This document shows positions 17,178 to 25,162 of a stretch of 64,000 nucleotides of DNA, piece after piece. The notes beneath the pieces are model-generated. The model was not told the DNA's origin, searched no databases, and saw only the letters and a program-made list of their open reading frames with translations. The DNA lies in NCBI GenBank assembly GCA_963678465.1, contig OY782858.1, forward strand, positions 620,001 to 684,000. Reading direction: 5' to 3'. Each line of letters starts with the position of its first letter. The stretch's first letter is position 1. This DNA comes from Paludibacter sp963678465 (GTDB lineage Bacteria; Bacteroidota; Bacteroidia; Bacteroidales; Paludibacteraceae). A program made the position numbers and the translations under genes.

Positions 17178-17804
17178 ATGAATATAGACGAATACATAAC
17201 CCAGCATTCCGACGCCGAACCTGCGTATTTGAGTAAGATAAACCGCAAAACGCATTTGAAAATTATTAATCCCCGCATGTTATCCGGACATTTACAGGGA
17301 AGGGTGTTGGCTATGTTTTGCCAAATGATACAGCCCGAACGGGTTCTTGAACTGGGAACTTTTACAGGCTACTCGGCGCTTTGTATGGCCGAAGCATTGC
17401 CCGATAACGGAGTGCTGCATACAATTGAATGCGACGACGAACTCGAAGATTTTATCCTCGAAAACTTTGCAGGTTCCGAACATGGGAAAAAAATACGTTT
17501 ACACATAGGCGATGCACTTACTGTGATCGGGCAGCTCGACGAAACTTTCGACCTTGTGTTTATAGATGCGAATAAAAGAGAATACCTTGCTTATTACGAA
17601 GCTGTGTTGCCCAAACTCAATACCGGAGGCTTTATACTGGCCGACAATACACTGTGGGATGGCAAAGTAGTACAAAAAGTAGTGCCCAACGATCATCAAA
17701 CCATTGAAATAATGAAATTCAATGACTTTGTGGCCACTGATTCGAGAGTTGAAAAAGTAATGCTTCACTTGCGCGATGGTCTGACGATTATCCGGAAAAA
17801 GTAA
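17178..17804 (+). CDS. SAM-dependent O-methyltransferase
   Basis: A 208-residue class I methyltransferase of the catechol/caffeoyl-CoA O-methyltransferase type. Motif I is V-L-E-L-G-T-F-T-G-Y-S-A at about residues 56-67, with the acidic ribose-binding E-C-D-D-E after the next strand and the metal-binding D-A-N-K-R and D-N-T-L-W segments further on. The family uses Mg2+ and SAM to methylate a hydroxyl group; the substrate is unknown. It sits between the M16 peptidase and a thioesterase gene with gaps of 35 and 54 bp. Confidence 0.88.
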   Translation: MNIDEYITQHSDAEPAYLSKINRKTHLKIINPRMLSGHLQGRVLAMFCQMIQPERVLELGTFTGYSALCMAEALPDNGVLHTIECDDELEDFILENFAGSEHGKKIRLHIGDALTVIGQLDETFDLVFIDANKREYLAYYEAVLPKLNTGGFILADNTLWDGKVVQKVVPNDHQTIEIMKFNDFVATDSRVEKVMLHLRDGLTIIRKK

Positions 17805-17858
17805 TGAAGTAGAAATCCGGAAAAATCATTAAGCTTTTAACAATAACGATATTGAATT

Positions 17859-18263
17859 ATGTATATTTACGAACTTGAAATGAAGGTGCGCGATTATGAG
17901 TGCGATATACAGGGAATTGTAAACAATTCGGTGTATCAAAACTACCTCGAACACACGCGTCATGAATTTTTACTCGAAAACAATGTAAGTTTCGAACAGT
18001 TGCACTTGCAGGGAATTGATGCCGTGGTAGCGCGTATCGAGATGGCTTTTAAATTTTCGCTACGTCCGGGCGATGTCTTTATTTCGAAGCTCCTTGTAAA
18101 AAAAGAAGGCGTAAAATACGTGTTTCATCAGGTCATTCACCGCAAGTCCGATAACAAACTTTGCATCAAAGCAAGGGTAGATACGGTAGTGGTGATCAAT
18201 GGTAAGTTAAGCGCTTCGCTTCCCGAATTCGACGAGCTGGTGGAGAAAAGCACACAGCAGTAA
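17859..18263 (+). CDS. Acyl-CoA thioesterase, 4HBT hotdog fold
   Basis: A 134-residue single hotdog-fold thioesterase of the YbgC/FadM/4-hydroxybenzoyl-CoA group. The N-terminal V-R-D-Y-E-C-D-I-Q-G-I-V-N-N-S-V-Y-Q-N-Y-L-E corresponds to the active-site helix (usual form D-x-D-x-x-G-x-V-x-x-x-x-Y), with the catalytic Asp preserved. The enzyme hydrolyses acyl-CoA thioesters in the cytosol. It is probably co-transcribed with the O-methyltransferase gene 54 bp upstream. Confidence 0.88.
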   Translation: MYIYELEMKVRDYECDIQGIVNNSVYQNYLEHTRHEFLLENNVSFEQLHLQGIDAVVARIEMAFKFSLRPGDVFISKLLVKKEGVKYVFHQVIHRKSDNKLCIKARVDTVVVINGKLSASLPEFDELVEKSTQQ

Positions 18264-18397
18264 GCATTGAAAACGGCTGAAAATATAAGCCCTGTTTTAA
18301 ACTATTTCCGCTTTTGCTTGTTAAAAAGCAATAAGACCCCGACATCAATGTTTGTGGGTCGACAATACAAAACTGAACGATAAGCACTATTTTAGAT

Positions 18398-18712
18398 ATG
18401 AATGAATTTTTAGAAACCGAAGAGAAAATTGTCCGTATGCTTAAAACCGTATACGACCCCGAAATACCTGTAAATATCTACGATTTAGGTCTGATTTATA
18501 ACATCGATATCGATGCTGAAGGATTTTTAGTGATCGATATGACGCTGACAGCACCTAATTGCCCGGCTGTTGATTTTATTGTAGAAGATGTGCGCATGAA
18601 AACAGGCAGCGTAGAAGGAGTAAAGGATGTACATGTGAACATTGTGTATGAACCCGCCTGGGATAAAAGTATGATGACTGAAGAAGCACAACTCGAACTG
18701 GGATTTCTATAG
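18398..18712 (+). CDS. SufT/MIP18-like Fe-S assembly factor (DUF59)
   Basis: A 104-residue DUF59 protein. D-P-E-I-P-V-N-I-Y-D-L-G-L-I-Y occupies about residues 14-28, and the single conserved Cys is in L-T-A-P-N-C-P at about 49-55, followed by V-N-I-V-Y-E-P-A-W. Members help mature iron-sulfur proteins as SufT or the MIP18 domain. No suf genes are adjacent. It is translated after a 134-bp spacer and is followed by the repeat-rich stretch leading into lpxH. Confidence 0.9.
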   Translation: MNEFLETEEKIVRMLKTVYDPEIPVNIYDLGLIYNIDIDAEGFLVIDMTLTAPNCPAVDFIVEDVRMKTGSVEGVKDVHVNIVYEPAWDKSMMTEEAQLELGFL

Positions 18713-18715
18713 ACG

Positions 18716-18974
18716 TCTAATGTCAAAGGTTTAATGTCTAAGGACGTTGTTGAACTGTTGAAGAAATACAGGTACAGGCGAAGGCAAAGCGGTTAATTAT
18801 CGCCGGACTTTTAGACATTAGACAAAAGAACAAAGACAAGTAAAACATAGTTAATGTGTCAATGTGCCAATATGCCAATTGTTGAACTGTTGAAACGTTA
18901 AACTGTTGAATTATCAATTGTCAATTGTCAATTATCAATTATCAATTACTCCGAAACCCGAAACCCGAAACCCC
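18716..18974. repeat. Degenerate intergenic repeat, copy 2
   Basis: Reverse-complement relative of 13375-13485: TCTAATGTCAAAGG, GTTGTTGAACTGTTGAA, then tandem TCAATTG/TCAATTA units and three CGAAACCC units that end at the lpxH start codon. It is longer and more reiterated than copy 1. No gene of its own. Confidence 0.75.
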
Positions 18975-19715
18975 ATGGTCTATTTTATTTCCGATGCACA
19001 TCTTGGTTCCCGTCTTGTAGAGGATCCGAAAAAACATGAAAAAAAACTTGTCGATTGGCTCGAAAAGGTAAAGGCAGATGCCACATCCATATATCTTTTG
19101 GGCGATATGTTCGATTTTTGGTTCGAATACAAAACCGTTGTACCCAAAGGTTATGTACGTTTTCTTGGCAAACTGGCTGAACTGATTGATGCCGGTATCG
19201 ACATTCATTTCTTTACCGGTAATCACGATATATGGACTTTCGGTTACCTCGAACGTGAAGTAGGACTCATTGTGCATCGCACGGCACAAACACTAAAGAT
19301 AGGTACGAAACATTTTTACCTGGCGCATGGCGATGGATTGTATACCGAAGACAAAGGATTTAAAATCATCCGCTGTGTTTTTCACAGTTCGCTGGCTCAG
19401 AAATTATTCGGGCTATTGCCTCCACGGTTAGGGCAGGAGTTTGGTTTTGCGTGGTCGAAGAAAAACAGAGAAAAAATCCGGCATATCGAGAACAAGTTCC
19501 TGGGCGAGGAAAATGAAAATCTTGTAGTTTTTGCAAAACAATATGTGGAGACGCACAACGATATCGATTTTCTTGTTTTCGGACACCGACACATAGCGCT
19601 CGACCTCCAAATCAAAAACAACAAACGCGTAGTTATTCTTGGCGATTTTGTATCCATATTTTCGTACGGCGTTTTCGATGGCGAAAACTTCTGGCTCGAA
19701 TATATCGAATCATAG
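18975..19715 (+). CDS. lpxH: UDP-2,3-diacylglucosamine diphosphatase LpxH
   Basis: A 246-residue calcineurin-like metallophosphatase that makes lipid X from UDP-2,3-diacyl-GlcN in lipid A synthesis. The metal-binding set is complete: S-D-A-H-L-G near the start, G-D-M-F-D-F-W at about 46-52, G-N-H-D at about 81-84, a H-G-D motif near 118 and G-H-R-H near 203. The longer reading frame from 18906 is rejected because its first 23 codons would be translated from the TCAATTA/CGAAACCC repeat and the ATG at 18975 gives the family's normal N-terminus. A terminator follows. Confidence 0.92.
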   Translation: MVYFISDAHLGSRLVEDPKKHEKKLVDWLEKVKADATSIYLLGDMFDFWFEYKTVVPKGYVRFLGKLAELIDAGIDIHFFTGNHDIWTFGYLEREVGLIVHRTAQTLKIGTKHFYLAHGDGLYTEDKGFKIIRCVFHSSLAQKLFGLLPPRLGQEFGFAWSKKNREKIRHIENKFLGEENENLVVFAKQYVETHNDIDFLVFGHRHIALDLQIKNNKRVVILGDFVSIFSYGVFDGENFWLEYIES

Positions 19716-19760
19716 AGAGGAACATTTGACCGAACTCATGTGTTGATGCTGAATTTATAA

Positions 19761-19791
19761 AAGCTGAACCTTAGCAGGTTTGGCTTTTTTT
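19761..19791 (+). terminator. Rho-independent terminator after lpxH
   Basis: An 11-bp stem with two G-U pairs (19761-19771 with 19776-19786), a 4-nt loop and a run of seven T. Confidence 0.7.
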
Positions 19792-19870
19792 ATTCAATAG
19801 AGATATGGCTGTTTCCCACCAGTATGTCAGTCTTTTATTTGGTTTGTTAGTTCCCAGCTAAATCAGGAAA

Positions 19871-19990
19871 GTTCCCGCCCGGGCAGAAAATGCTCTATTT
19901 ATTTGGTTATATGTAAATTTTCTTTCAAAATCTTGCTGTTGTTAGATATGTTATTTATCTTTGGAGGGTAATATTAATGCTCTGTTACAC
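19871..19990 (+). repeat. Promoter-bearing dispersed repeat, copy A
   Basis: About 115 bp, nearly identical to copies at 21083, 23934 and 29439. It begins CCGCCCGGGCAGAAAATGC and contains TTG at 19933, a 20-bp spacer and TATCTTTG at 19956-19963, so it carries a full promoter reading plus. A short palindrome-like TAAT..TGTTA follows the transcription start region. The next downstream frame is the 53-residue membrane protein at 20121. Confidence 0.85.
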
Positions 19991-20120
19991 ATATATAAAC
20001 AGATAGTGGATAACCTACAAGCCATGTTCGAATAAAGGAAACCTGTATCAGATGAAAAACTACAACCAGTAAGAAAATGGATAATATGGTACACAGAAAT
20101 AGAATTAACATCAAATGGTT

Positions 20121-20282
20121 ATGAATAAAAATAGGATCAGAATTTTTGAAAACATATTTAAACAACGGTACATTAAAATAATAATTGTAATAATAATAGT
20201 ATTAATAACTGCCGGTGTAACTATTTGGTTGTGCGATAATTTTCCCTACTTAATAAAACGATTAATATTAGTATTCTCATGA
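20121..20282 (+). CDS. Small single-pass membrane protein, 53 residues
   Basis: A short frame from ATG 20121 to TGA 20280-20282. The product has a basic N-terminus (M-N-K-N-R-I-R-I-F) and one long hydrophobic helix at about residues 20-38 rich in Ile/Val, followed by a basic tail. It starts about 155 bp after the promoter in repeat copy A and nothing else is available for that promoter before the next repeat, which supports it being expressed. No homolog is recognised. It could also be a decayed remnant of a longer gene; confidence is limited by its length and the AT-rich composition. Confidence 0.4.
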   Translation: MNKNRIRIFENIFKQRYIKIIIVIIIVLITAGVTIWLCDNFPYLIKRLILVFS

Positions 20283-20327
20283 TTACTAATAATAAAGGTT
20301 CAATTATAGAAGAACTATCGAATTAAT

Positions 20328-20396
20328 TAACTCACGCTCCCCTCGTTTCCAAGCCAAAGCATAAACGCCAGCGCATTTTAAACGGGAAAAGGATAT
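20328..20396. repeat. CTCGTTTGCAAACGAG-type repeat, diverged copy
   Basis: CTCACGCTCCCCTCGTTTCC followed by a second block with CGCATTTTAAACG. It is a degenerate member of the family at 21012, 23909, 27072 and 34069; the first palindrome has lost its symmetry here. The remainder of 19792-20491 shows nothing else. Confidence 0.55.
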
Positions 20397-20491
20397 TGTT
20401 ATAAGCACTATAACTGATTTTTTGTTATAAACAGTTCACCATAAATCAATTGTTGCAAAATGTGGAAGAGAGTAGCTAAAATGTATAAACC

Positions 20492-20992
20492 ATGAAACAG
20501 AAAGATAAAATGATTAAATTATATTCCTATCTGTATAAATGTCATGCATTTAAAGTCGTTTTGTATGCAATCGGTATTACTTTTTTTGTAAATATATTTT
20601 TTGTGTTATTATTTATGCTATTTGGCGTCGATATGAATGAAAGTTTTGGGAGATACGACACCGGTATTTGGGATTTTTTTCTAATTGCATTGATAGCTCC
20701 GTTTTTTGAGACTTTTATATTTCAATTTATGCCTTTAAAGTTAGCCTCGTATTTTCGTAAAAAGAAGACGAAGATATTTTTTTATACTATAATTCTTACA
20801 TCCGTATTGTTTGGCTTCATGCACTCTAAATCGCCACATTATATGTTAATCGCTTTTTTTTATGGATTAATTTGGTCATCGAGTTGTTTTATGTTCCTTC
20901 GCCGAAAACAAAATCCATTGTTATACACAACATTGATTCATTCAACCTATAATGCTATTTTATTTTCGCTAACAATTGTTGTTGGGGATTAG
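20492..20992 (+). CDS. CPBP family intramembrane metalloprotease
   Basis: A 166-residue membrane protein with about four or five helices and the three CPBP (Abi/CAAX protease) motifs in a variant form: Glu73 in P-F-F-E-T-F-I-F-Q (canonical E-E-x-x-x-R has Thr74 and Gln78 here), F-G-F-M-H at 107-111 and H-S-T-Y-N at 150-154. The two His and Asn residues thought to form the active site are kept. The family includes CAAX prenyl endopeptidases and bacteriocin-immunity proteins; the role here is unknown. It is an isolated gene in the repeat-partitioned region, with low-GC codons. Confidence 0.82.
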   Translation: MKQKDKMIKLYSYLYKCHAFKVVLYAIGITFFVNIFFVLLFMLFGVDMNESFGRYDTGIWDFFLIALIAPFFETFIFQFMPLKLASYFRKKKTKIFFYTIILTSVLFGFMHSKSPHYMLIAFFYGLIWSSSCFMFLRRKQNPLLYTTLIHSTYNAILFSLTIVVGD

Positions 20993-21011
20993 ACATATTG
21001 AAATAATCTTA

Positions 21012-21080
21012 TGCTCACCTCGTTCCCCGTTTGCAAACGAGGGCTAAATACCAGAGTATTTTAAACGAAAGAAGGATATG
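21012..21080. repeat. CTCGTTTGCAAACGAG-type palindromic repeat
   Basis: Contains CCCCGTTTGCAAACGAGGG with a perfect CGTTTGCAAACG core, GCTAAATAC, then TATTTTAAACGAAAGAAGGAT. It directly abuts promoter-bearing repeat copy B. Confidence 0.75.
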
Positions 21081-21082
21081 CT

Positions 21083-21200
21083 TCCGCCCGGGCAGAAAAT
21101 GCTCTATTCATTTGATTTTATGTAAATTTCCTTTCAAAATCTTGCTGTTGTTAAATATGTTATTTATCTTTGGACGGTAAAATTAACGCTTTGTTACACA
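21083..21200 (+). repeat. Promoter-bearing dispersed repeat, copy B
   Basis: Same unit as copy A, with TTG at 21142, a 20-bp spacer and TATCTTTG at 21165-21172, then TAACGCTTTGTTA. It reads toward the DUF5686 gene at 21410. The remaining 210 bp before that ATG contains one AT-rich palindrome (AAAAACTTTTAAGTTTTT, 21292-21309) and no gene. Confidence 0.85.
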
Positions 21201-21409
21201 TACTAAATAAATACCGGATAATAGTAATCAATAGTTCGTTATAAAATATTATTTTTCAACGAAAAGTCTCTTAGTTGCAATGCCGCCAAGAAAAACTTTT
21301 AAGTTTTTCGCTTAGCGTTCTTTGTAAATGTATTTAATTACTAACTGATTAGCTGTAATTTTTAGAAAAAATGAGCATAAGTCCAACAAGTAATTCATAG
21401 ATTTAATTA

Positions 21410-23875
21410 ATGATTTTCACTCGACACATCTCAATAAAAACAGGATTTATATGTTTATTCTTTTGTTTTGGAATAATATCTCAGATTGCATCGCAGACGC
21501 AATTGAGTGGAAAGATTATCGAAAAGGATTCAAAACTTCCAATTCCATTTGCATCTGTCATTTATCAAAAACAATCCTTTCAAAAAGGAGCGATATCTGA
21601 TGTACATGGAAGCTTTGAAATTGACGAATCGAATATAAACAGTATAACCGTTTCGTGTGTAGGTTACAAACAAAAAAAGATTCAGATTCCTACGGAAGTC
21701 AACCGAATAAATATCATTGTCGAATTAGAACCATCCACAAATGAACTTAACGAAGTAATTGTTACTCCCGCGAATAATCCGGCAATAAGAATTATAAAGA
21801 ATGTGCTCGAAAATAAAAAAAGAAACAATTTTGACAACTATGGAGAATACAGTTATCAATGTTATTTTAAGACAATTATGGATGTTAAGCTTTCGGATGA
21901 TGCAACACAGCAGGATAGTCTGAAGATTAATAAGAATCAGCGTTTGAAAAATAGGGCTCCATTTATTTCTGAGTGTGTAATTTCGTGTTTGAAATCAAAT
22001 AAAAGAGTTGAAAATAAGATTATAGCGCAAAAAACATCTGGCTTTAAAGACCCTTTGCTTGTTCAAAGTTTTGTGTCTATGTTTCACAATTCAATTTCAT
22101 TTTATAATAACAGCATTTCACTATTTGAATTACCAACTAGCAACGACAAATCAATTGTAGAATATGTTGGTCCTTTGTCGGATGGATGTTTGAGTAGTTA
22201 TTTTTTTGAGTTAGAAGATAGCTACACAAATAGCTCAGATTCTATTTTTGTAATTAACTTTCGTCCCAAAAGAGGCAAAAACTTCAATGGCTTAAAAGGA
22301 ACTTTATTTATTAGTTCCAATGGGTTTGCGATTAAAAATATTGTAGTTGAACCGTCCGAAAAAGGATTAATCGGTTTTAAATTTAGGCAGGATTATGAAT
22401 TTATAAATAATAAATGGTTTCCAACAAGTCTGGATGAAGAAATAGGTTGGGTATCCAGGAAAATAAATCAAAAAACGAATGCTTATCCTGTTTATCTGAT
22501 TACAAGTAGAATCGATAATATTAATTATTATCCGGACACATTTAAACGAAAAATAAACCTTGAGAAAGTATATCTCGATGCATCTTCATTAAAGAAAAGT
22601 GATTTGATTTTAAATTCAATTCGCCCTGATTCTCTGTCGATCAGAGAGAAAAATACATACCATTTTGTAGATAGTGTTGGCAAAAAACACAATTTCGATA
22701 ATTGGGCAAAACTTTATCCGAAGTTGATGATTGGCAAAATTCCGACGAAATGGTTTGATGTAGATTTAAATAGCTTATATAATTACAATAACTATGAAAG
22801 TTCACGTTTAGGAATAGGATTAAATACGAATGAAAAGTTATCAGAAATTGTATCACTGGGAGGGTTTGTGGGGTATGGCTTTAAAGACGAAAAATTGAAA
22901 TACGGTGGACAGTTGGTATTTAATTTAAATAAATACCATGAGATGCAATTGAAACTATCATATCAGAATAATTTAAAAGAAACTGGTTCTGAAATAATCA
23001 ATGATTATTCAAAAGTATCATTGAGCGAATACCTTAGAAGCTATATTGGATCACGATTTGACAATTATATTCAGAAGAAAATTGAAATTGGTTTCAGAAC
23101 ACTCCGATTTTTAAAAATAACAACTTCATTAAGTCTAAATGAATTTAACCCAACTTATACATATTCATTTAAAGGTTTGAATCTAAGACATTATCAGGCT
23201 AATGAAATTCAAATCTCAGCAAAATATGCATATGGTGAAGAATTAGAAACAATAGGATCCCAGCGCGTTGTAAATTATGGTGGAAACCCAATAATCAATC
23301 TCACTTACAAAAAAGGTTTAAACGTTTTTAATAAAAACAGTTACCTGTATAATAGAGTAGAAGCTGCAATTGATTATACTGCTTATAAAGGAAGAGTTGG
23401 CCAATCTAATTTCAGATTAGCATCAGGTTTTATTGATAGTAGTTTACCTTATGGTTTGCTTTTTACAGGAGAGGGGAGTAAAAGTACAAATGTACCTTTG
23501 TTAATAAACAATTGTTTTCAAACGATGTCGCCTTATGAGTTTCTTTCAGACAAGTATATCCATCTATTCGCTTCTCATAATTTTGGTTCGTTATTAATTA
23601 ATACGAAAAAATTCAAACCACAATTTATAATTGTTCAAAACTCAGGTTGGGGTGCGCTTAACAACGCCTCTTATCAAGGAATTGACTTTAAAACAAAAGA
23701 AAAGGTTTACCTTGAATCAGGATTGATAATCAATAATATAATAAAGCTGAACTATATAAATATGTTTTATTTAAACTTTGGAATAGGAGGTTTTTATCGT
23801 TATGGCTATTATGGTTCAGACAATTTCACTGACAACCTTGCTTTAAAGTTATCAATGACTATCTCATTAAAGTAG
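21410..23875 (+). CDS. DUF5686 outer-membrane protein with carboxypeptidase-regulatory-like domain
   Basis: An 821-residue envelope protein: signal peptide at about 1-30, then a carboxypeptidase-regulatory-like beta-sandwich at about 32-115 (L-S-G-K-I-I-E-K-D-S, S-D-V-H-G-S-F-E-I, V-S-C-V-G-Y), then a long region matching the DUF5686 layout with a beta-rich, aromatic C-terminus as in outer-membrane barrels. The N-terminal domain is the one found at the front of SusC-like receptors, but no plug domain follows. Function is unknown; the family is common in Bacteroidota surfaces. It is likely driven by repeat copy B and is a single-gene unit. Confidence 0.8.
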   Translation: MIFTRHISIKTGFICLFFCFGIISQIASQTQLSGKIIEKDSKLPIPFASVIYQKQSFQKGAISDVHGSFEIDESNINSITVSCVGYKQKKIQIPTEVNRINIIVELEPSTNELNEVIVTPANNPAIRIIKNVLENKKRNNFDNYGEYSYQCYFKTIMDVKLSDDATQQDSLKINKNQRLKNRAPFISECVISCLKSNKRVENKIIAQKTSGFKDPLLVQSFVSMFHNSISFYNNSISLFELPTSNDKSIVEYVGPLSDGCLSSYFFELEDSYTNSSDSIFVINFRPKRGKNFNGLKGTLFISSNGFAIKNIVVEPSEKGLIGFKFRQDYEFINNKWFPTSLDEEIGWVSRKINQKTNAYPVYLITSRIDNINYYPDTFKRKINLEKVYLDASSLKKSDLILNSIRPDSLSIREKNTYHFVDSVGKKHNFDNWAKLYPKLMIGKIPTKWFDVDLNSLYNYNNYESSRLGIGLNTNEKLSEIVSLGGFVGYGFKDEKLKYGGQLVFNLNKYHEMQLKLSYQNNLKETGSEIINDYSKVSLSEYLRSYIGSRFDNYIQKKIEIGFRTLRFLKITTSLSLNEFNPTYTYSFKGLNLRHYQANEIQISAKYAYGEELETIGSQRVVNYGGNPIINLTYKKGLNVFNKNSYLYNRVEAAIDYTAYKGRVGQSNFRLASGFIDSSLPYGLLFTGEGSKSTNVPLLINNCFQTMSPYEFLSDKYIHLFASHNFGSLLINTKKFKPQFIIVQNSGWGALNNASYQGIDFKTKEKVYLESGLIINNIIKLNYINMFYLNFGIGGFYRYGYYGSDNFTDNLALKLSMTISLK

Positions 23876-23908
23876 AACGAAAATACCGGAAAAACAACCG
23901 CTAATACA

Positions 23909-23940
23909 TAGCCCCGTTTGCAAACCGATGGCTAAATGCT
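23909..23940. repeat. CTCGTTTGCAAACGAG-type repeat, short copy
   Basis: CCCCGTTTGCAAACCGATGG then CTAAATGCTC, running straight into promoter-bearing repeat copy C; only the first palindrome is kept. Confidence 0.6.
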
Positions 23941-24037
23941 CGATTCACTTGATTTTATGTAAATTTCCTCCCAAAATCTTGCTGTTGTTAAATATGTTAT
24001 TTATCTTTGGACGGTAAAATAACAGGCTGTTGCATAT
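23934..24037 (+). repeat. Promoter-bearing dispersed repeat, copy C
   Basis: TTG at 23979, a 20-bp spacer and TATCTTTG at 24002-24009, followed by AACAGGCTGTT. It lacks the CCGCCCGGGCAGAAAA head of copies A and B. It reads toward the gene at 24155. Confidence 0.85.
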
Positions 24038-24154
24038 ACAGCAAATAAACACAATGATATTTATATCTGTAGTGAATAAATACGAACTAGTAGTTCGCAT
24101 ACACAATATAAAAATCGCAGAGCATATTATAGCAGTAATTTAAAAAATTAAAAT

Positions 24155-24973
24155 ATGACAGAACAAATATCTGTAGATAAAGCTATAAATAAAGGGAGAT
24201 TTATTTGGATGATTTTCATCTTAACAATGATAGCCATTCTGACTTTTGCCTTATTGAGTTTAGGTAAATCTATAGTAATATTTTTTATTTTATTCTTCTC
24301 TGCTATAGTTATTCCAACATTTATAATTGTTCTTTTACTGAAAAAATGGAAATATTGGGCATTTAAAAACGTTAGAAATGTTCACGAATTAAAGAAAAGA
24401 GCTATTCAGGCAAGATTAATTGAGGATAAAGATAAATTATTTGAAAGAATTGAGAAAAGTACAGAAAAAGATACTGTTTACTGGGATATTAAGCAGAAGT
24501 TTTTACAAACAGATGTATTCATAGATGATTTGTCTGTCCCTGAGGAAACAAACATATATCATTCAAAACCATTAATTTATTTTTATTTATTTATTTTCCT
24601 TTTTGTAATAATTGGAAGCGCATACTTGTTTTTTGACAACATTATGATGTGTTTAATTACAGCTATAGTTGGTACAGGTTTTTTTTTATATATCAATAGA
24701 GATAAATTAAACAGGGAAAAACCTATAATTAGAATAGACGACACAGGAATAGAGACCAATAATTTGGGATTTACCTCATGGAAGAACATAAGGAATGATA
24801 ATGTATATACAATTGGAGCAGGGAATAGTACAAAGTGTTATATGACGTATGAATTCGATGAGGAAAAAGTAACAGTTTGCCTTACAGGATTAAACATTGG
24901 TATAGAAAAAATGGGAAAACTTCTAATTTTATATAGGAATAGATTTAATCAAAGAACAAATAACAACTCCTAA
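24155..24973 (+). CDS. Hypothetical membrane protein, 272 residues
   Basis: Not recognised by family. It has two pairs of helices: about residues 14-35 and 38-60, and about 145-162 and 166-183, separated by a charged, coiled-coil-like stretch (about 75-125). The C-terminal 80 residues form a soluble domain with P-I-I-R-I-D-D-T-G-I-E and S-W-K-N-I, a pattern reminiscent of bacterial PH-like domains that follow paired membrane helices. The gene starts 146 bp after the TATCTTTG of repeat copy C and ends 189 bp before the DUF4139 gene. Confidence 0.7.
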   Translation: MTEQISVDKAINKGRFIWMIFILTMIAILTFALLSLGKSIVIFFILFFSAIVIPTFIIVLLLKKWKYWAFKNVRNVHELKKRAIQARLIEDKDKLFERIEKSTEKDTVYWDIKQKFLQTDVFIDDLSVPEETNIYHSKPLIYFYLFIFLFVIIGSAYLFFDNIMMCLITAIVGTGFFLYINRDKLNREKPIIRIDDTGIETNNLGFTSWKNIRNDNVYTIGAGNSTKCYMTYEFDEEKVTVCLTGLNIGIEKMGKLLILYRNRFNQRTNNNS

Positions 24974-24987
24974 AACTTATGCTATCT

Positions 24988-25107
24988 ACGTTCTTAGCGT
25001 CCCGGCAAGGAAGCGTCGGGTCGATTTATAACATGTAGCGCTACGTGAAGGAAGACTTTCACGTACGATTGCGTGAAAACGTTGAGATAGGAGTCCTTGA
25101 CAGACTC
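24988..25107. other. Cluster of hairpins upstream of the DUF4139 gene
   Basis: Three consecutive structures: the palindrome GTAGCGCTAC at 25035-25044, a 7-bp stem ACGTGAA / TTCACGT at 25043-25064 and GAGTC / GACTC at 25091-25107. No gene. The dense pairing suggests a structured RNA or the end of a former mobile element; neither is shown. Confidence 0.4.
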
Positions 25108-25162
25108 GATGAGGCATAATTTAAGAAATAACATCGACAATAATAAACTATAAAATCAATAT

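Noticed and set aside
18906..18974. Extended N-terminus of LpxH
   Set aside because: Would be translated from the TCAATTA/CGAAACCC repeat; the ATG at 18975 fits the family.
25035..25080. Group II intron domain V
   Set aside because: A stem and a GTACG-like bulge are present but the AGC/GTT catalytic pairing is not, and there is no reverse transcriptase.
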